Both the position numbers and the translations under genes were made by a program. Under the pieces are notes generated by a model that had not been told where the DNA came from, ran no database searches, and worked only from the letters and a program-made list of their open reading frames with translations. Positions 29,334 to 41,649 of a DNA stretch of 46,137 nt are shown here, piece by piece (position 1 is the stretch's first letter; each line of letters opens with the position of its first letter). This DNA is from Ophioceras dolichostomum (Eukaryota > Ascomycota > Sordariomycetes > Magnaporthales > Ophioceraceae): NCBI GenBank assembly GCA_003049485.1, contig PYST01000308.1, forward strand, positions 1 to 46,137, given 5' to 3'.

Positions 29334-32300
29334 CATACTAGAAGCAACCTGCATCACTTCGAGCTAGGGTGCTGACATCAGCGACGCAGCCCCTTTTTGA
29401 ACGTTGCAGTCGCCCCTGAGTGGCTCTGGATCGCCGGCACTAGTGAATATCTCAGCTGTGATATGAGAATTGCAGAGAGCATCTGAGTGCTAATGTCAGC
29501 GCTATGGAATTTTCAAATACTCCGATCCCTGGCCAAGGGATGAGGCTCCAGCTCGATAGTCACCCTCCTCTTCCCGGGACGGCTAGCCTTAACAGTACTT
29601 CTCGACGCTCCACATAGAGGATGTCAATTTATGCATATTTGGCTAGTATCCCGCCCTTCCGCTCTAATACCCGCCGGTCGCGTTCCTACCTACCTAGGTA
29701 TGCAAGCACAAAGCAGGGCCTGGACAAGTACTAGGAAGCATCTAGTATCTTAGAGCGATGGGGCCAATGGTGTACGAGGGCGGGCCAACCTTAAGAGTTT
29801 CAGGTGGACCACATTGTCTCTCCTGACGAACGGTATCAAGTGCCACCCAGAACAAGACCCCAGGGAATGGAGGGTGGATGATAACATCTCACTGCTTGTG
29901 GACGGTGCTGCTGGTCTAGATGCAAGACCCATGCTGCATCAGCTCTTGCTGAACTTGGGTGGCTTCTCCTGGCGGCGAGATCCCTGCTCCGCCGCGGCGG
30001 CGAGGGCGATGCTTGCTCCGCCGGGCCTTCGGCTCAGATGGCGATATCGGGTTTGCGTCTGGCTCAGAACACTGCCGATGCCAGCTAGGTAGGTTGGGAG
30101 CTCCTAGCGCTGCTACCTCTTTCTCCCTGGCTCTAGTTTTGTTTCGCTGTCTCGTATTCTCGTGCCCACCACCTTCATGTGGTACTACTCAGCTGGCGTG
30201 GGTAAAAGCGTGGAGGATCGCTAGTGGTTACTGCTAGTACTTACTAGTACCCACTCATCGTTCTCAGGCACGAAACGAGACTCATACCGGGCCGCGACCC
30301 GTCGGCGGTTGCTGCTGCTGGCCTAAGCGCCACCAGGAGAACACCGGCGAGAGAGAGGCACCAGTGACAGCTGGCATCTATCTGAGCTGGCATCCTCACC
30401 ATCAGTCTCCTCGGCCCTTTCCTGGCAGCTTCGCATGTCTGCCTCCTCGTACTACTAGTGCTATCTCCTGCCTACCTGCCTGAGAGCCCGTACATGTAGG
30501 TAAACAAGGGCCGATGAGTGGAAGAAGAAGGAGCCATGTGAGTGCATCCTCTTCCAGTCTTGCTCTCTCCCGGTCAGTCACTCACTTGTTCCCACCAATC
30601 ACCCACACCACCGGCGGTGTCGAACCCCTCCTGGATGGGTTGGAGAGTTTTGCACGAGGTCTGTGTGGCTCACTAGCTATTTACCGAGCTTACCATAGAT
30701 GTAAGAAAGGCAAAGGTTAGGTACTAATGAGGTAACGTGTGATGGATAGGATCATGACTCTGGAGGGCTTTGGCAAGGAAGAGGAGGGAGAGGAGCAGGT
30801 GGTGGTGGAGGAGGAGGAGAATTTTGTGTGAGCTCGAGGTCGCGATGACTCTTGATAGGACGAGGCCCACACCCAACGGTGGTCAAAACGAGCGAAGGGT
30901 CCTAGCCGACAGGGCCCAGGAGGCCTCCACATCTGCCCGGCTCCTAGCAGCAGGCCGGAGTACTAATGGCTTAGCCGAACGAAGGTTTGGAGGAGAAGAT
31001 ATGGGAAGGCCAGGAAGGGTAATAGGGGAGGACAGGCATCTTCCCGATGGATGCAACATCGGCCCTGTGATCCGAGTGTTCTTCTTCTTCTTCGACGCCT
31101 ATGTCGTCAACATAAGCCTCTTCCATCGCCCATGCCAGTCACTAGCCAGGCACGGGCCGAGTTAGTTGTCTTCAAGTTCTTTTCTTCCCTTGCCACCCAC
31201 CACCCACCTCGGCCTCTTTTCTCCTCATCGCTGCCAGCTGATGTGTTTCAAGAGCCAAGACGAGCCAATACACCTCTTAGAAAAGTCAAGAGTTACTAGT
31301 AGAGTACTCTATCGAAAACTCAACAGAATGGGGAAAGGCGGTGGATGCGCAGACGCTAGTGTCCTTGATAGCCGCCGTGGCTTGCCTGGGCATGGTTGCA
31401 GACGTAGGGAGCCAAGGAATCTTTCGCGACCTCAAGTGGCTGTGGGATGCTGCTGCCAGTTGGAGACGTGTGTTTCTGAGGGCGCTCGACGTCGATGCCT
31501 CTCGGTACAGTCAAAGCTTTGTTGTCAGGGCCCTTCTCTCCTGCCATTACTAGTACCGATACGTCTTCCCCTATTGCTGTCTTCTAGAATCGTGTAAGCT
31601 ACGCGTGTAATGAGGCGATCACAATAGGGGGAGGGGCGGTCTTATGCTACATACCACTGATGTTCTCCTATAGGGGATGGAAGGAGAAAGTGCCTGATGA
31701 CGTGCTGCTTGGCAATGTTTTGGGTTTGAGCACCAGTGTACGGGAGGTGGGAAGTGAGTGGGCAACTGTGGCGGAGGCCTGTGGTGAGCAAGGCAGATTT
31801 TCCCCAGTGGTGATGGCGATGTTTGCTTTGTTCCTTCTTTTGCTTGGCCGGTTGGTGGCAAAACAAGGATATCCGGATAAAGTTGTCGAGTTGGGTGAGT
31901 CGCGTGCCTTTTTTCTTTCTGGAGCGCATGTCCTCGGCGATTGACCCATGATGATCGACGGATAGAGGCCGCCTCGGCGAATTGTTGATGGATCGATGGC
32001 TTCGAATGAAAACTGATAGTGGAGAGAGGCAGCAGTGAGAGTGGGTGCTCTGACGGGCTGAAAAGCAACGCCAGTCAATCAATTGCTCAGGACGCAATTT
32101 CGCCTCAGCGGCGACGGCCATCGTGGATGCAGTGCGGGATCGAGGGTGACGATTTTGAAACGCACTCAAGCTCGATCGAGGGGTTTTGCTCTGTGGGTCG
32201 TGAGCGTCAAGGAGCAGTGTCCACTGAGCAAGCTTCATTATCCTTATCCCTCGGCTATCTTCCCCTTCTTTCTACTTAGGTACGGAAAGTCCTGGACTCT

Positions 32301-32974
32301 GGTTGTTTTGCTTTTGCTTTTTGAGACAGACCTTCTTTTCTTCGAGAAGGGCGGGAGGGCAGGCCTGTCCCGTCTTTTTTGCCTCTTCGGCGGCATCCCG
32401 AGTTCTTTTTGATGCTTCTGAGGTCTGTCGCCCGGCAAAAAGGCAAAAAATTGCCGTTCACGAGAGAGTGATAGTGATGAAGAGCAGATCAGGTCGGCTT
32501 GAGACGCACTAGGCAGGGCCCCTGTTGTCGGGAGCTGGCGGGGCGCCGCCTGCCGGGAGGCGCGAGCCCACAGGCGTGTGCCACACAGCACACAGCGGCC
32601 ACACAGCGTGTCTGGGCGCTGAGGCTAGTGGCCCTCCGCAAGCCGCTCAGCCAGCTGCCAGTGCGTGCCAGGCTGCCGCACCAATTGGACGACATCGCGG
32701 TCGACCCACGCGTCAAGGGTCTGACGAGTTTGATGTTCCAGAGTTCACCACAAGGTCCACCCCACTGAAACCTGGAGGCAACTCAAAGACCCCAAGACGA
32801 CGAGGGGACGACCGAGATGCCAAGATGCCAAGGCGGTACAACGGCGAGATCTCGTCTCGGGAGGGCGATGGTTTTCCCATTCTCCAGTCTTTTTTCCCAT
32901 GTGTCAGCCATGGAATCAACATACTAAATGGTTGGTCTGTTTCGCCTCGATGATGATCATGAGGTCGTGAGGGC

Positions 32975-33055
32975 CCTTCTTTCATCTTCTCTTCTCCTTT
33001 TTTTCATCTTCTCTTTCTTCAGCTTTTGTTCAGCTTTTCTTGTTCTCTCTTCTGT
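32975..33055 (+). promoter_or_regulatory. pyrimidine tract upstream of the single-pass membrane protein gene
   Basis: An 80-base T/C-rich stretch with a repeated TTCATCTTCTCTT unit lies about 370 to 450 bases before the ATG at 33428. It probably marks the core promoter or leader of that gene. Confidence 0.4.
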
Positions 33056-33427
33056 TGGAATTCGAGAGCTTTCGCAGCTTTCCAATTCCTTCCTTTTTGT
33101 TTCCTATTCTTCATGGGACCTCGCTGTTGTTGAGAGGCAGTAGTAGTGAGCGGCTGGCTCCGTGTTGTTCAGTTCGAACTCCCAGGTGGAATTATTCTCT
33201 GTATATACTCGCTTCTGTTCAGTTCTTTCTCTGTTGGATCTTTTCTTATACTTTTACCATCCTCGCCTTTGGCCGATTCTAGACGACTCGAAAACTGATA
33301 TCGATCGACCGAATCCCATCCCCCCGGATGTCGACGATCGAAAGTGTTTCTAGGGCTCAACTTGCCGGGAGGGAAAGACCTTTCGGGGCAGGATCGAGCT
33401 CGTGACGGATTCCAGATCTCTTCTACA

Positions 33428-35858
33428 ATGGAGGGCAACGCGAGGTTGAGGCGAGCCTGGAGGGCGAGGGGCCTTCCAGACCTTCCACCACCGAGCCTCC
33501 ATCGGCGGCAGGAGGCATCTCCGGCGGCTCCGGACCGGCCTCTTCGTCGGCGACAGGACTTGCTAGCCAGGTCTCCCGACTCCCCCGGCTCGGCGGCCAG
33601 CTCCCCGGACTCTCCGGACTCTCCAGCCTCTGCAGCCTCTGCAGCCGTCACGGCCAGCCAGCCTGTCCTGCAGCCATCGCAGGGTCTCGGCCTAGGGCAA
33701 GGACTGGGTCTCAACCTGGGGCAAGGGCTGGGCTTAAACCTAGGGCAAGGGCCGCCTCCTAGCATCGCGCCAGCGGCCCCGACCGTCGCTATCACCCAGC
33801 CAGCGTTGTTCCGGCCTCCACCACCGGCAGCTGGTACTACTACCACGCAGGCGGCCTCCCTCCTGGCGCCGGTACTCGCACCCGTGGCGCCGGTACTCGC
33901 GGTCACAACGACGGCTCCCTCAGGCACTCTTCCATCATCGCCAGCCTCGCCAGCCTCGCCGTCGTCCGTCCCGGGATCGCCCAATTCCCCCGATTCTCCC
34001 ACGAAAACGACTTTCTCCTCCTTGCCGGGAGCCACCCAGTCGATAGGGGCGCCCGACACGTTCCTACCGCCCGCGGTTCAGAACCCGGCGGACTCAACTT
34101 TGTCTGCAACCGAGACATCAGAGACCGAGGAGCCTACTGGACCGCCTCGGCCACCGCCACGGACGCCGCGGCCGGAGGAGCCCGAGGCGACCCGGTCTAC
34201 CGTCACGGAAACCTCGGCAACGTCGATTGCTCCGTCTGTCAGCGTCACTACGCGCGCTCCAGCCGCATCAAATGCCATTACCGGTGTGCTTACTGTTGTG
34301 CCTGCCACTGGCACCACCCTGCAGACCAACATAGGCGGCCTTCCACAAGCCACGGGAAGTCCCGCCACAGGCCCGGTCCAGGCACAGCCGACAGGGGCCA
34401 CACTCGGCTCCGATCGCGACAATGGAGCCGGCACCAAAGCCGGCATCGCGGTTGGAACCATTGGTAAGTCTGGAGCCAAGGAAGCAAACCCAACGCCGAA
34501 GTGTTTCACAGGGGCCCACATCCTAATACGTACTAACAATGATTATCTAGCTGGATTTGGCATACTCGTGGCCATAATCATCTTCTTGTTCAAGCGGCAC
34601 AAGCGGCGCAGGGATAGCTACCTAGACAAGCCCTACACGACGCCAGCGGTGGTGCCACCAGCCCGCCAACCTGGGAAGATCTGGTCAATCCAGAACAAGT
34701 TCCAGCTCTGGACCACAGGCCGGGGCAACTCCAAACCACCACCACCACCACCGGAGCCGCGACTCGACGAGCGCACGCAGTCACAAGTCCTGAACGACCT
34801 CTTCCAAGCCGCCTACGCCGCCGAGAGCGGGGCCATGACCGGCGCCTACGGCCAACCGCGCAACGACATGGCCACCGCGGGCTACCCGGCCAACGAGAAG
34901 GACAACGCGTCCGTGAGCTCGCGCCCGCTCTTCCTCCCGGCGGAGCAAGTCGAGCAGCCGAGCCTCCGCAGCTCCATCGGCCGCTGGCTACGCGGCCACC
35001 ACCCCCTGCGCATGAACCCGCTCGGCTCCAAGCGCTCGTCGATGGCGTCCAGCGTCGCCGCGCCGCGCTCCACCACCCACTCGCGCTTCAGCCCCCCGTC
35101 CTGGGCCGTGCCCCCTCCCACCGTCTCGTCCGCCTCGTCCTCCATCCGCGGCAGCGTCCTCGTCGGCGACCCCAACCTCGTCACCCCGCGCACCTCGCTG
35201 TCGCCCCCCATGCCGCGCATGCCGCCGGGTGGCATCCCGCCGGTGCCCGCCATCCCGCCGGACGTGGCCATGGTCTCGCGCTGGTCGGACTCGACGCGTC
35301 AGACGCCCCCCAGCCCGTCCGTGCGCCAGAGCTCAGTCCCGTCCGAATCAGGAGGTGGCGGTGGTCCCCGCGTAAGCAGTCTGTACGACATGTACAGGCG
35401 CGACACGCGCGTCGTGACGAACGTGACGACACAGTCCGGCAGCGGCAGCGGCAGCGGCAGCGGCGGCGGGAGCGGGAGCGGGGGGGATTCTTCGGGCCGC
35501 GTGCGGAAGAGGGACCAGCTGAAGGAAGCGGCTATGGGCACGCTTGTTTCGGGCGTCGGATGGCTCGTCGGCGCGCAGCCCGTGGATCGGAGTCANCACG
35601 CAGCAGCAGCAACATCTCAGCGGCGCCGGCGGCCTCGACCGCGCAAGCAGCAACGCGCTGCCGACTGCCTCGGGCGTGTTCACGGCGGGCTTGCCCACGC
35701 CTGCGTCGACGGCCGCGACGAACTCGATGCGCTTCCCTATCCAGCAGCCCGTGCCTGCCATGCCGCCCACAACGGACTTGGCGAGGAGGTTGGAGAGTCA
35801 GGAGAATGGTGATGATGAGAAGACTCTGCCGCGGACGCCTCCTGGGTCTGCTCGGTGA
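33428..35858 (+). CDS. single-pass Ser/Pro/Thr-rich membrane protein (sensor-like)
   Basis: Two exons, 33428-34463 and 34551-35858, encode about 780 residues if the N at 35596 is an extra base. The intron 34464-34550 has a GTAAGT donor, a perfect TACTAAC branch point (34531-34537) and a TAG acceptor. It is 87 nt with no stop, so retention would add 29 residues. The N-terminal half is a mucin-like Pro/Ser/Thr/Ala ectodomain with SPDSP units and a GLGLNLGQ repeat (about residues 85-107). One membrane span starts at the splice junction (AGFGILVAIIIFLF) and ends in KRHKRRR, which marks the cytoplasmic side. The long C-terminal half is basic and Ser/Pro-rich with a Ser-Gly run. The layout matches fungal cell-wall sensor-like proteins, but no WSC domain is present and no clear signal peptide follows the chosen ATG, so the first exon may be missing or the start misplaced. 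Confidence 0.75.
33681..33753. repeat. GLGLNLGQ coding repeat
   Basis: Three imperfect 24-bp units (GGGCAAGGGCTGGGCTTAAACCTA-like) encode Gly-Leu-Gly-Leu/Asn-Leu-Gly-Gln repeats in the ectodomain. Confidence 0.75.
34464..34550 (+). other. in-frame 87-nt intron at the edge of the membrane span
   Basis: GTAAGT donor, TACTAAC branch point 14 bases before a TAG acceptor, length a multiple of three and no stop codon. Splicing joins GIAVGTI to AGFGILVAI; retention would insert a 29-residue polar segment with one Cys directly before the span. Confidence 0.85.
35596..35596. other. ambiguous base that breaks the reading frame
   Basis: Read with the N, the frame shifts into Arg-rich nonsense. Without it the sequence reads RSHTQQQQ and continues in good coding style to a stop at 35858. 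The N is best taken as a false insertion. Confidence 0.75.
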
Positions 35859-38764
35859 GTTCCAAGGATAGGGGAACATTCAGGGGAGAAAAAAAACCGA
35901 TGTGTGAACACCCGGTTGTAACAAAAGGGGAAGAAAAGAGAGGCGTCCTGACCGTCTCGCCTTTCATGGCGCCATGCCAGCCTTCTCTCCCCTTTGTTTG
36001 GGACGTCTATGGTGTGCACTGTCACAAGCGACCGATACTGATGGAGCTGTTACAGTCCCTAGGCCTTCAGTGTGTATATTCTACTGAACCAGTGCGCGTG
36101 TGTATATTGTTTCTCATCGGTGCGCCTCTACTATCTCATATGTCCTCGCGTTTCTGCGTGCCTGTACAAAAAACAGAGCGTCGTCCAGCGCGTCATCTGC
36201 ATGTCTGTCTGGCCTTACTGCATCTAGCCCGCTCGTGTTCGACTACATAGTACCTAGAATCGAATACCTAGATCTACGAAAATAAGAAACGATTTTTTTC
36301 TCACTGAAGGTGTGGTGTTTCTCTGAGCATCAGTCATCAGCCATGTTATCAGCCACACCACCCCTTCCCTACCCCCTTGCTCTTCCTCGTATTTTTCTCA
36401 ACCACTCCAATGAGACTGTAACTTCATCTGATGTTTGCTGAAGTCTGTCCGCTTGCTTCCAACGCCCGTGTGTGAGTTGTGACAAGGCACGGACTACAGA
36501 CCGGCCGTTGGGATTGCATGCCTACTTCGATCTACCTTGTCCTAACCTACCCCACGTAAGTTGGTTGATGTTCGGAGCCCCCCGCCCGCTGCCGTCCGCC
36601 CGCCAGCCCATCATGTGCTGAAACACAAAAGCCCCTCTTCTTCACTCCCCTTCCCTCGTGCCCTCCTCCCGGGTGCGGAATCCGGATACCTATGTGTGAT
36701 GTGTGCCAATTTTGCATGGGGAGCCCCCGGTCCGGTAGGGTAGATGCTATGGCCCGGGTCGGTAGCTTCTAACCTGCCGCACATCCGTGCGCGGAAGGGG
36801 GAGGGAAGGGGGAGAGGCTGACATGGCTGATACGAAATGGTGAGAGAAAAATGAGTGGAATGGAGGCCTCTCAAGGACTCTCCCAACATCATTCATCCGA
36901 TATAATGTATGGACGATAGCCGTCGGGTGCTTTCTAGTCCGAAGAGAAAGGGGGTAGATAGACTCGTCCGAACTGGAAACCGTTTGGACGGCGTCGGTTT
37001 GCTTTTGTCCCGGATGCCCCTTCACAGTCACTGCCACTGCGCGGGGTGATGAGATGCGGGGGTGATGTCTCATCATCAATTCTGGATTACATCACAAGAA
37101 GAAGCGCCAGAGAGCTTTTTGTTTGTGATGGTCATTGCGGGAGGAGGAGAGACGGTCGGAGATAGTGGGCGCCACACGCTGGGTTGTTGGTGTTGTTTGG
37201 CCCAGACTGTTTCGCGGTTTCGAATAACCTACGATAACCCTAAACGGACGGCCTACCTCTAGGTACCTCTATCTTCGACCAGCATGAGCGTAGTGCTACG
37301 TAGCAAGCCGTCCCATCCGATTTCCCACGCATGAAGTGCGTCGGGTCGATCCTTGGTGGATCAATGTCGCTCTTTGGCGTGTTGATGTTGAAAAGCGCTG
37401 GGTCATCCGATTCGAGTGATGCCTACCACAGAAGACAAGGCCATTCATTGACTTGGAACACCATCACAAGAAAGACTGCCAAAAAAGGCCGTGGTATCGG
37501 CCGTGGAGCGAAAGTACCTAGCCGTTTTAATTCCTCGTCTCGCATTCGTGGACTGCTCCGTTACAGTGCATCCAAGAGCAACTAGGGACTACCTTCAGCA
37601 AAAGGCGAGGCTGTTCTGAGGCGAAGGTCGGTGTTGTTGTGCAGCAGCAGCGTCTTTCCTAGATAGGTCTTCCGACAACGCACGTCCACCAACATGAAGC
37701 CTTATTAATGTTGCGTCTCTATGGGATTCGTGACGCTGGTTGGGTGTGCGAGCACGCCTCGTCTTGAGATGAAGGCTGTCACAGATGGCGTCTGGTGTGT
37801 GTGGGGCACCGCGCTACTCGTGCGGTGTCTTCGGGGCCGCGCTCGGTGGGCGGGCCCGCGAAACAGCACCGCGGTTTCCGTGGGGTTGGAAAACGGGTCG
37901 TCCGTCAGGAGTCGGTCGGGGCCGTGTCCGACAGCTGGTGCTTTCTGATTACTACTTCGGAAGGGGCCTTGCGGTCCACGCGGGAGGGACGGAGAGTGCA
38001 ATCTCGACCAGATCTGGATGCAATAACGCTATATTCGTCTAGGCACTCACCCACCTACCCACGCAAGGCGACTGACATGAGGGGTGAATGGACTACGAAA
38101 TCGCGGACTCGTGGTATTAGGTAGTGATGATTGAGGATAGACTTCTCAACTGGTATCCGTCACTCATCACTCAACAAATGACTGAAGGCGGCCCGATCTC
38201 GCGACAATGATTTCGTCTACATCAATCAATCCATATGTTGGCCGGCGAGTGCTTTCACAACGCACTGTTCAGCACCAGCCTTCACTCTACTAAATATTCG
38301 CAATAAACTGGAAGGATCTCGCGTGTCCGAGCTACATACAGATCGAGCAGACGATTTGAGGAAATAAGAGGACAGATCCCTCACTCGCACCTTCCGAATT
38401 AGCCTGTCCGTGGGCGGAAACTCCCACGCAGAAGTAATATGACAAGCGAACCTCCAGCACACTGGTGTGGTAATGACGGTAGCAGTTATGCGGCATGCCG
38501 TGGAACTGGCTGAATTCCATATTGGGCTTACGAGCCGTGATATTGGATGAGATCAATGATCACCACCGCCCACCGCCCAGCCGTGCTACCCGAATTCGCG
38601 CATCCGACTTCCTGCATTCGGTGATCTTTGTGCCATAGGTCCCATCTCTTCCACCGCCGCCCCCTCCCTCGTGTCTTCTATTTCTCTTTTCTTGGCCGAG
38701 CAGCCATCACACAAGCAGCCTGAACACGCGAGTTGCCGCTCGCTACAAGACAGCACGCCAGACA
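35859..38764. other. intergenic, 5' flank of the M13 peptidase gene
   Basis: About 2.9 kb between two plus-strand genes. Short frames on both strands show no domains. CCTAGG/GGTACCT words occur near 36248-36264 and 37252-37268. Nothing else is recognised. Confidence 0.45.
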
Positions 38765-41649
38765 ATGCATTCTCTCCTGACGAGTCCGATAGCCTGGGTC
38801 TTAGGGCTTGGGATTCTTGGCCTTGGCTCCGATGCCGCGGCAGCGGGAAGCCGCGGACACCATGCACCCCGTCAACGTCAAGCCGCCCCAGTCTGCACTT
38901 CCGAGGTCTGTAACCAGCTGGCTGCCGAGCTCATCCGGCGCACCACGGCGAACAAGACGGAGATCGATCTCTGTGAGGACATGGAAGCGTGTAAGCCCAA
39001 TCTGTTGTATAACTTGTATCCGACATTGTCATCCTGCAGAGTACTGCTACTATTGCTATGGATTTGGCCCTTGAGAAAGACCGAAACTTCCACTAAATCT
39101 AAGTACATACCTCACTCAAGTCGTATGCGACAGCTGGAGAGCAGAATACACTCTCCGTCCCGAACAGGGCGGCATCTCGTACGATAGCGTCCTGCAAGAC
39201 CGCTCGAACGACGTTATCAGGGGCTTCCTGAACGCCTCCGGCCCGCCGATCGACACGCCCTGGGACAGGGAGATCTTCGGGCTCGTCAAAGGAGCCTATG
39301 ACACCTGCATGGACGAGGCGGAGGTCAAACGGGCAGGCGTGGCACCCCTCGTCGAGATCCTTGAGCAGATTCGAGCACTCCTGACGGTGGACGAGTCGTC
39401 CTACGCAAAGCTCGGCTCGACACCCCTGACGGCAGCGGACTCAGGGGCCATCGGCGACGTACTCCTACACCTGGGCGAGAGCGGAAGCAGCGCGATATTG
39501 AGCTGGGGTGTGGGGAGGGATGATAAGGCTCCGGTTCGAAAACCTGCTTCCTTTATTCAGCGCGCATGTCTCAGCTCCCATCCGGATTACTTCCCCAAAA
39601 ACTGACCATCATCCGATGTTGGTGGCATGTGTGCATTGTACTAGAGTGTGAGGATCGTGGCAGTGACTCCCCCGCCTGGTTACACGCTGCAGCCCGACTA
39701 CTACACGGATGTCAACACCATGCAGAACTACACCAACGCAATGGCAAAGGTGCTGGCGGCCGTTCACCCGAGCAAGGCTGCACGGGACAACGCGTGGTCG
39801 CTAGCGAAGAACGTGGTCGAGCTAGAGAAGACTCTATCCGCACTTCTGCCGGATCTAGATCAGTTCTCCGACGTTAATGTGAGAGACAGTCTTTCCCAAG
39901 GGCTTACTTATATTTCTTGAATCCCCGCTAGTTATGTGTTTGTTACAATGGCGAACTAGCATTACAAGTGCTATGAGCAGTCTGAGTCTCTTGCTAACAA
40001 AGAAAACACATTCAGAAATACTACAATATCATGTCTCTCAATCAGACGGCTGCGCTGGCGCCACTGCTGGGCCTGGACAAAGTGATCGGCAGCCTTTCGC
40101 CCGCGAAATACACCAACGAGAGGATGATAACCAGCTTTCCCGAGGTTATCAAATCCATCGCGGGTGTCGTGAACGGCACCTCCAAGGAGACGCTGGAGAC
40201 GTTTCTCCTGTGGAACGCCATCGACGAAGGCATGGGGCTGGTCCTAGCCCCTGAAATTGAGCCGTGGAGGCAGCTGAAGAACACCTTGAGCGGTAGGGTG
40301 AGTACTAATGACTACTTTGCCCCCTTCCCCTTGGACCAACCACCCAACAGGGGAAAGAATAACCTCCTCTCTCGAAGCCAACTTGATGGAGACCTGACTC
40401 ACACTGCGGCGGAGCCTTCAGAACGCAACAGCTTTCCCAGACAGATGGCGGACCTGCGTGAACCATGTCTCCGGAATAGGGAGCCTGGGCTGGATACTCA
40501 GTCGGTTCTACGCTGCCGAGTACTTCTCCGATAAGGCCAAGGCCCTCGGCGAGACGTTGGTCAAGTACGTCAAGCAGGAGTACGAGCGATCTATGGACTC
40601 CCTGGACTGGCTGGACGATTCGGTCAGGGCGATGGCCAAGCTGAAGCTCCAGAAGTTAGGAGCACTTATGGGGTTTCCAGACAAGGTAGTAACCGATCTT
40701 CTCAAGTTCTCCTCTCAAAAAACCACCCAGAAGAATGCGTTGACCGCATTCTCAAGTATCTCGCTGGTAGCCAGAGACGAACTCACTAGAGCTGCTGCAA
40801 TTATAGCACTAACGACCTACCTCCAATCCCCCCACTCAGCTCCCCCTCGACGTCCGCGACCCCCAAGCCGTCCGCAACTTCTACTACCACATCCACCTCA
40901 CGGCCGACAGCTTCTTCTCTAACGCCATGTCCCTCTCCGCCTGGAAGAACTCCCGCGACTGGTCCCTGCTGGGCACGCCCTACGACCGGGGCGAGTGGCT
41001 GATGACGGCCCAGACCGTCAACGCGTACAACGACCCCAACTCCAACGTCATCGCCTTCCCCGCCGCGATCCTGCAGGTGCCCTACTTCCACGCCGAGATG
41101 CCGTCCTACCTCAACTTCGGCGCCACCGGCTGGACGGTGGGCCACGAGGTCTCGCACGCGTTCGACAACAACGGGCGCGCGTACGACTCGGATGGCGCGT
41201 ACGGCGACGACTGGTGGACGCCGCGCACGGACGCGGAGTTTCAGAGGCGCGCGAGGTGTCTCGTGGAGCAGTACGGGAACTACACCGTCGAGGCGCTGGA
41301 CGGCACGCAGCTACACCTGGACGGGGAGCAGACGCTGGGCGAGAACATCGCGGACGCGGGCGGGATCGACACGGCGTTCCTGGCGTGGATGCAGCACCGC
41401 AAAGACTTCCCGGAGCAGGATACCTCTCTGAAGGGTTTGGAGGACAGGTGGACGCACGAGCAGCTGTTCTTCGTCGGGTTCGCCAACTCGTGGTGCTCGG
41501 CGCAGACGAGGGCCAGCCTCGTGCAGCAGGTTTACGGGGACGTACACGCGCCCGCTAGGTTCAGGGTGAAGGGCACGTTGGCGAACTCGAGGTATTTCAG
41601 GGAGCATTTCGGGTGTAAGGTGAAGGAGCCGACTTGCAAGATTTGGTGA
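38765..41649 (+). CDS. secreted M13 (neprilysin-type) zinc metallopeptidase
   Basis: Six exons, 38765-38990, 39121-39533, 39645-39878, 40016-40297, 40422-40685 and 40840-41649, encode 742 residues. Every junction keeps the frame, and CTGAC, CTAAC or CTAAA-type branch points precede each acceptor used. Intron 2 has an unusual GTTCGA donor. Residues 1-26 are a signal peptide; there is no membrane anchor like that of animal neprilysins. The M13 N-terminal domain begins with the C-x-D-M-E-A-F-V-C-D-S-W segment (equivalent to DFYxYxCGxW). The catalytic domain has NAYNDPNSNVIAFPAAILQ, the zinc motif HEVSH at 575-579, ENIAD at 641-645 with Glu641 the third zinc ligand, and the family's C-terminal CxxW (CKIW). 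All key residues are present, so it should be active on extracellular peptides. Confidence 0.93.

Larger units (their letters stand above)
28254..33427. other. 5 kb gene-poor region
   Basis: No gene is convincing across more than 5 kb. The left end is the promoter of the minus-strand secreted protein and the right end the promoter of the plus-strand membrane protein. The interior has many short frames, repeated CTAGT/TACTAGTA words (for example 30231-30251 and 31290-31310), a TACCTAGGTA palindrome at 29691-29700, and a 135-bp inverted-repeat-bounded segment at 29199-29333. The frames at 28639-29217 and 31660-31944 are open from ATG but have no homology I recognise. Confidence 0.45.

Noticed and set aside
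31660..31944. 94-codon ATG frame with one hydrophobic stretch
   Set aside because: A single membrane-like segment is not enough support; no start context or conservation can be shown.
35544..35858. Separate 104-codon gene downstream of the single-pass membrane protein
   Set aside because: It is the true continuation of that protein once the N at 35596 is treated as a false base.
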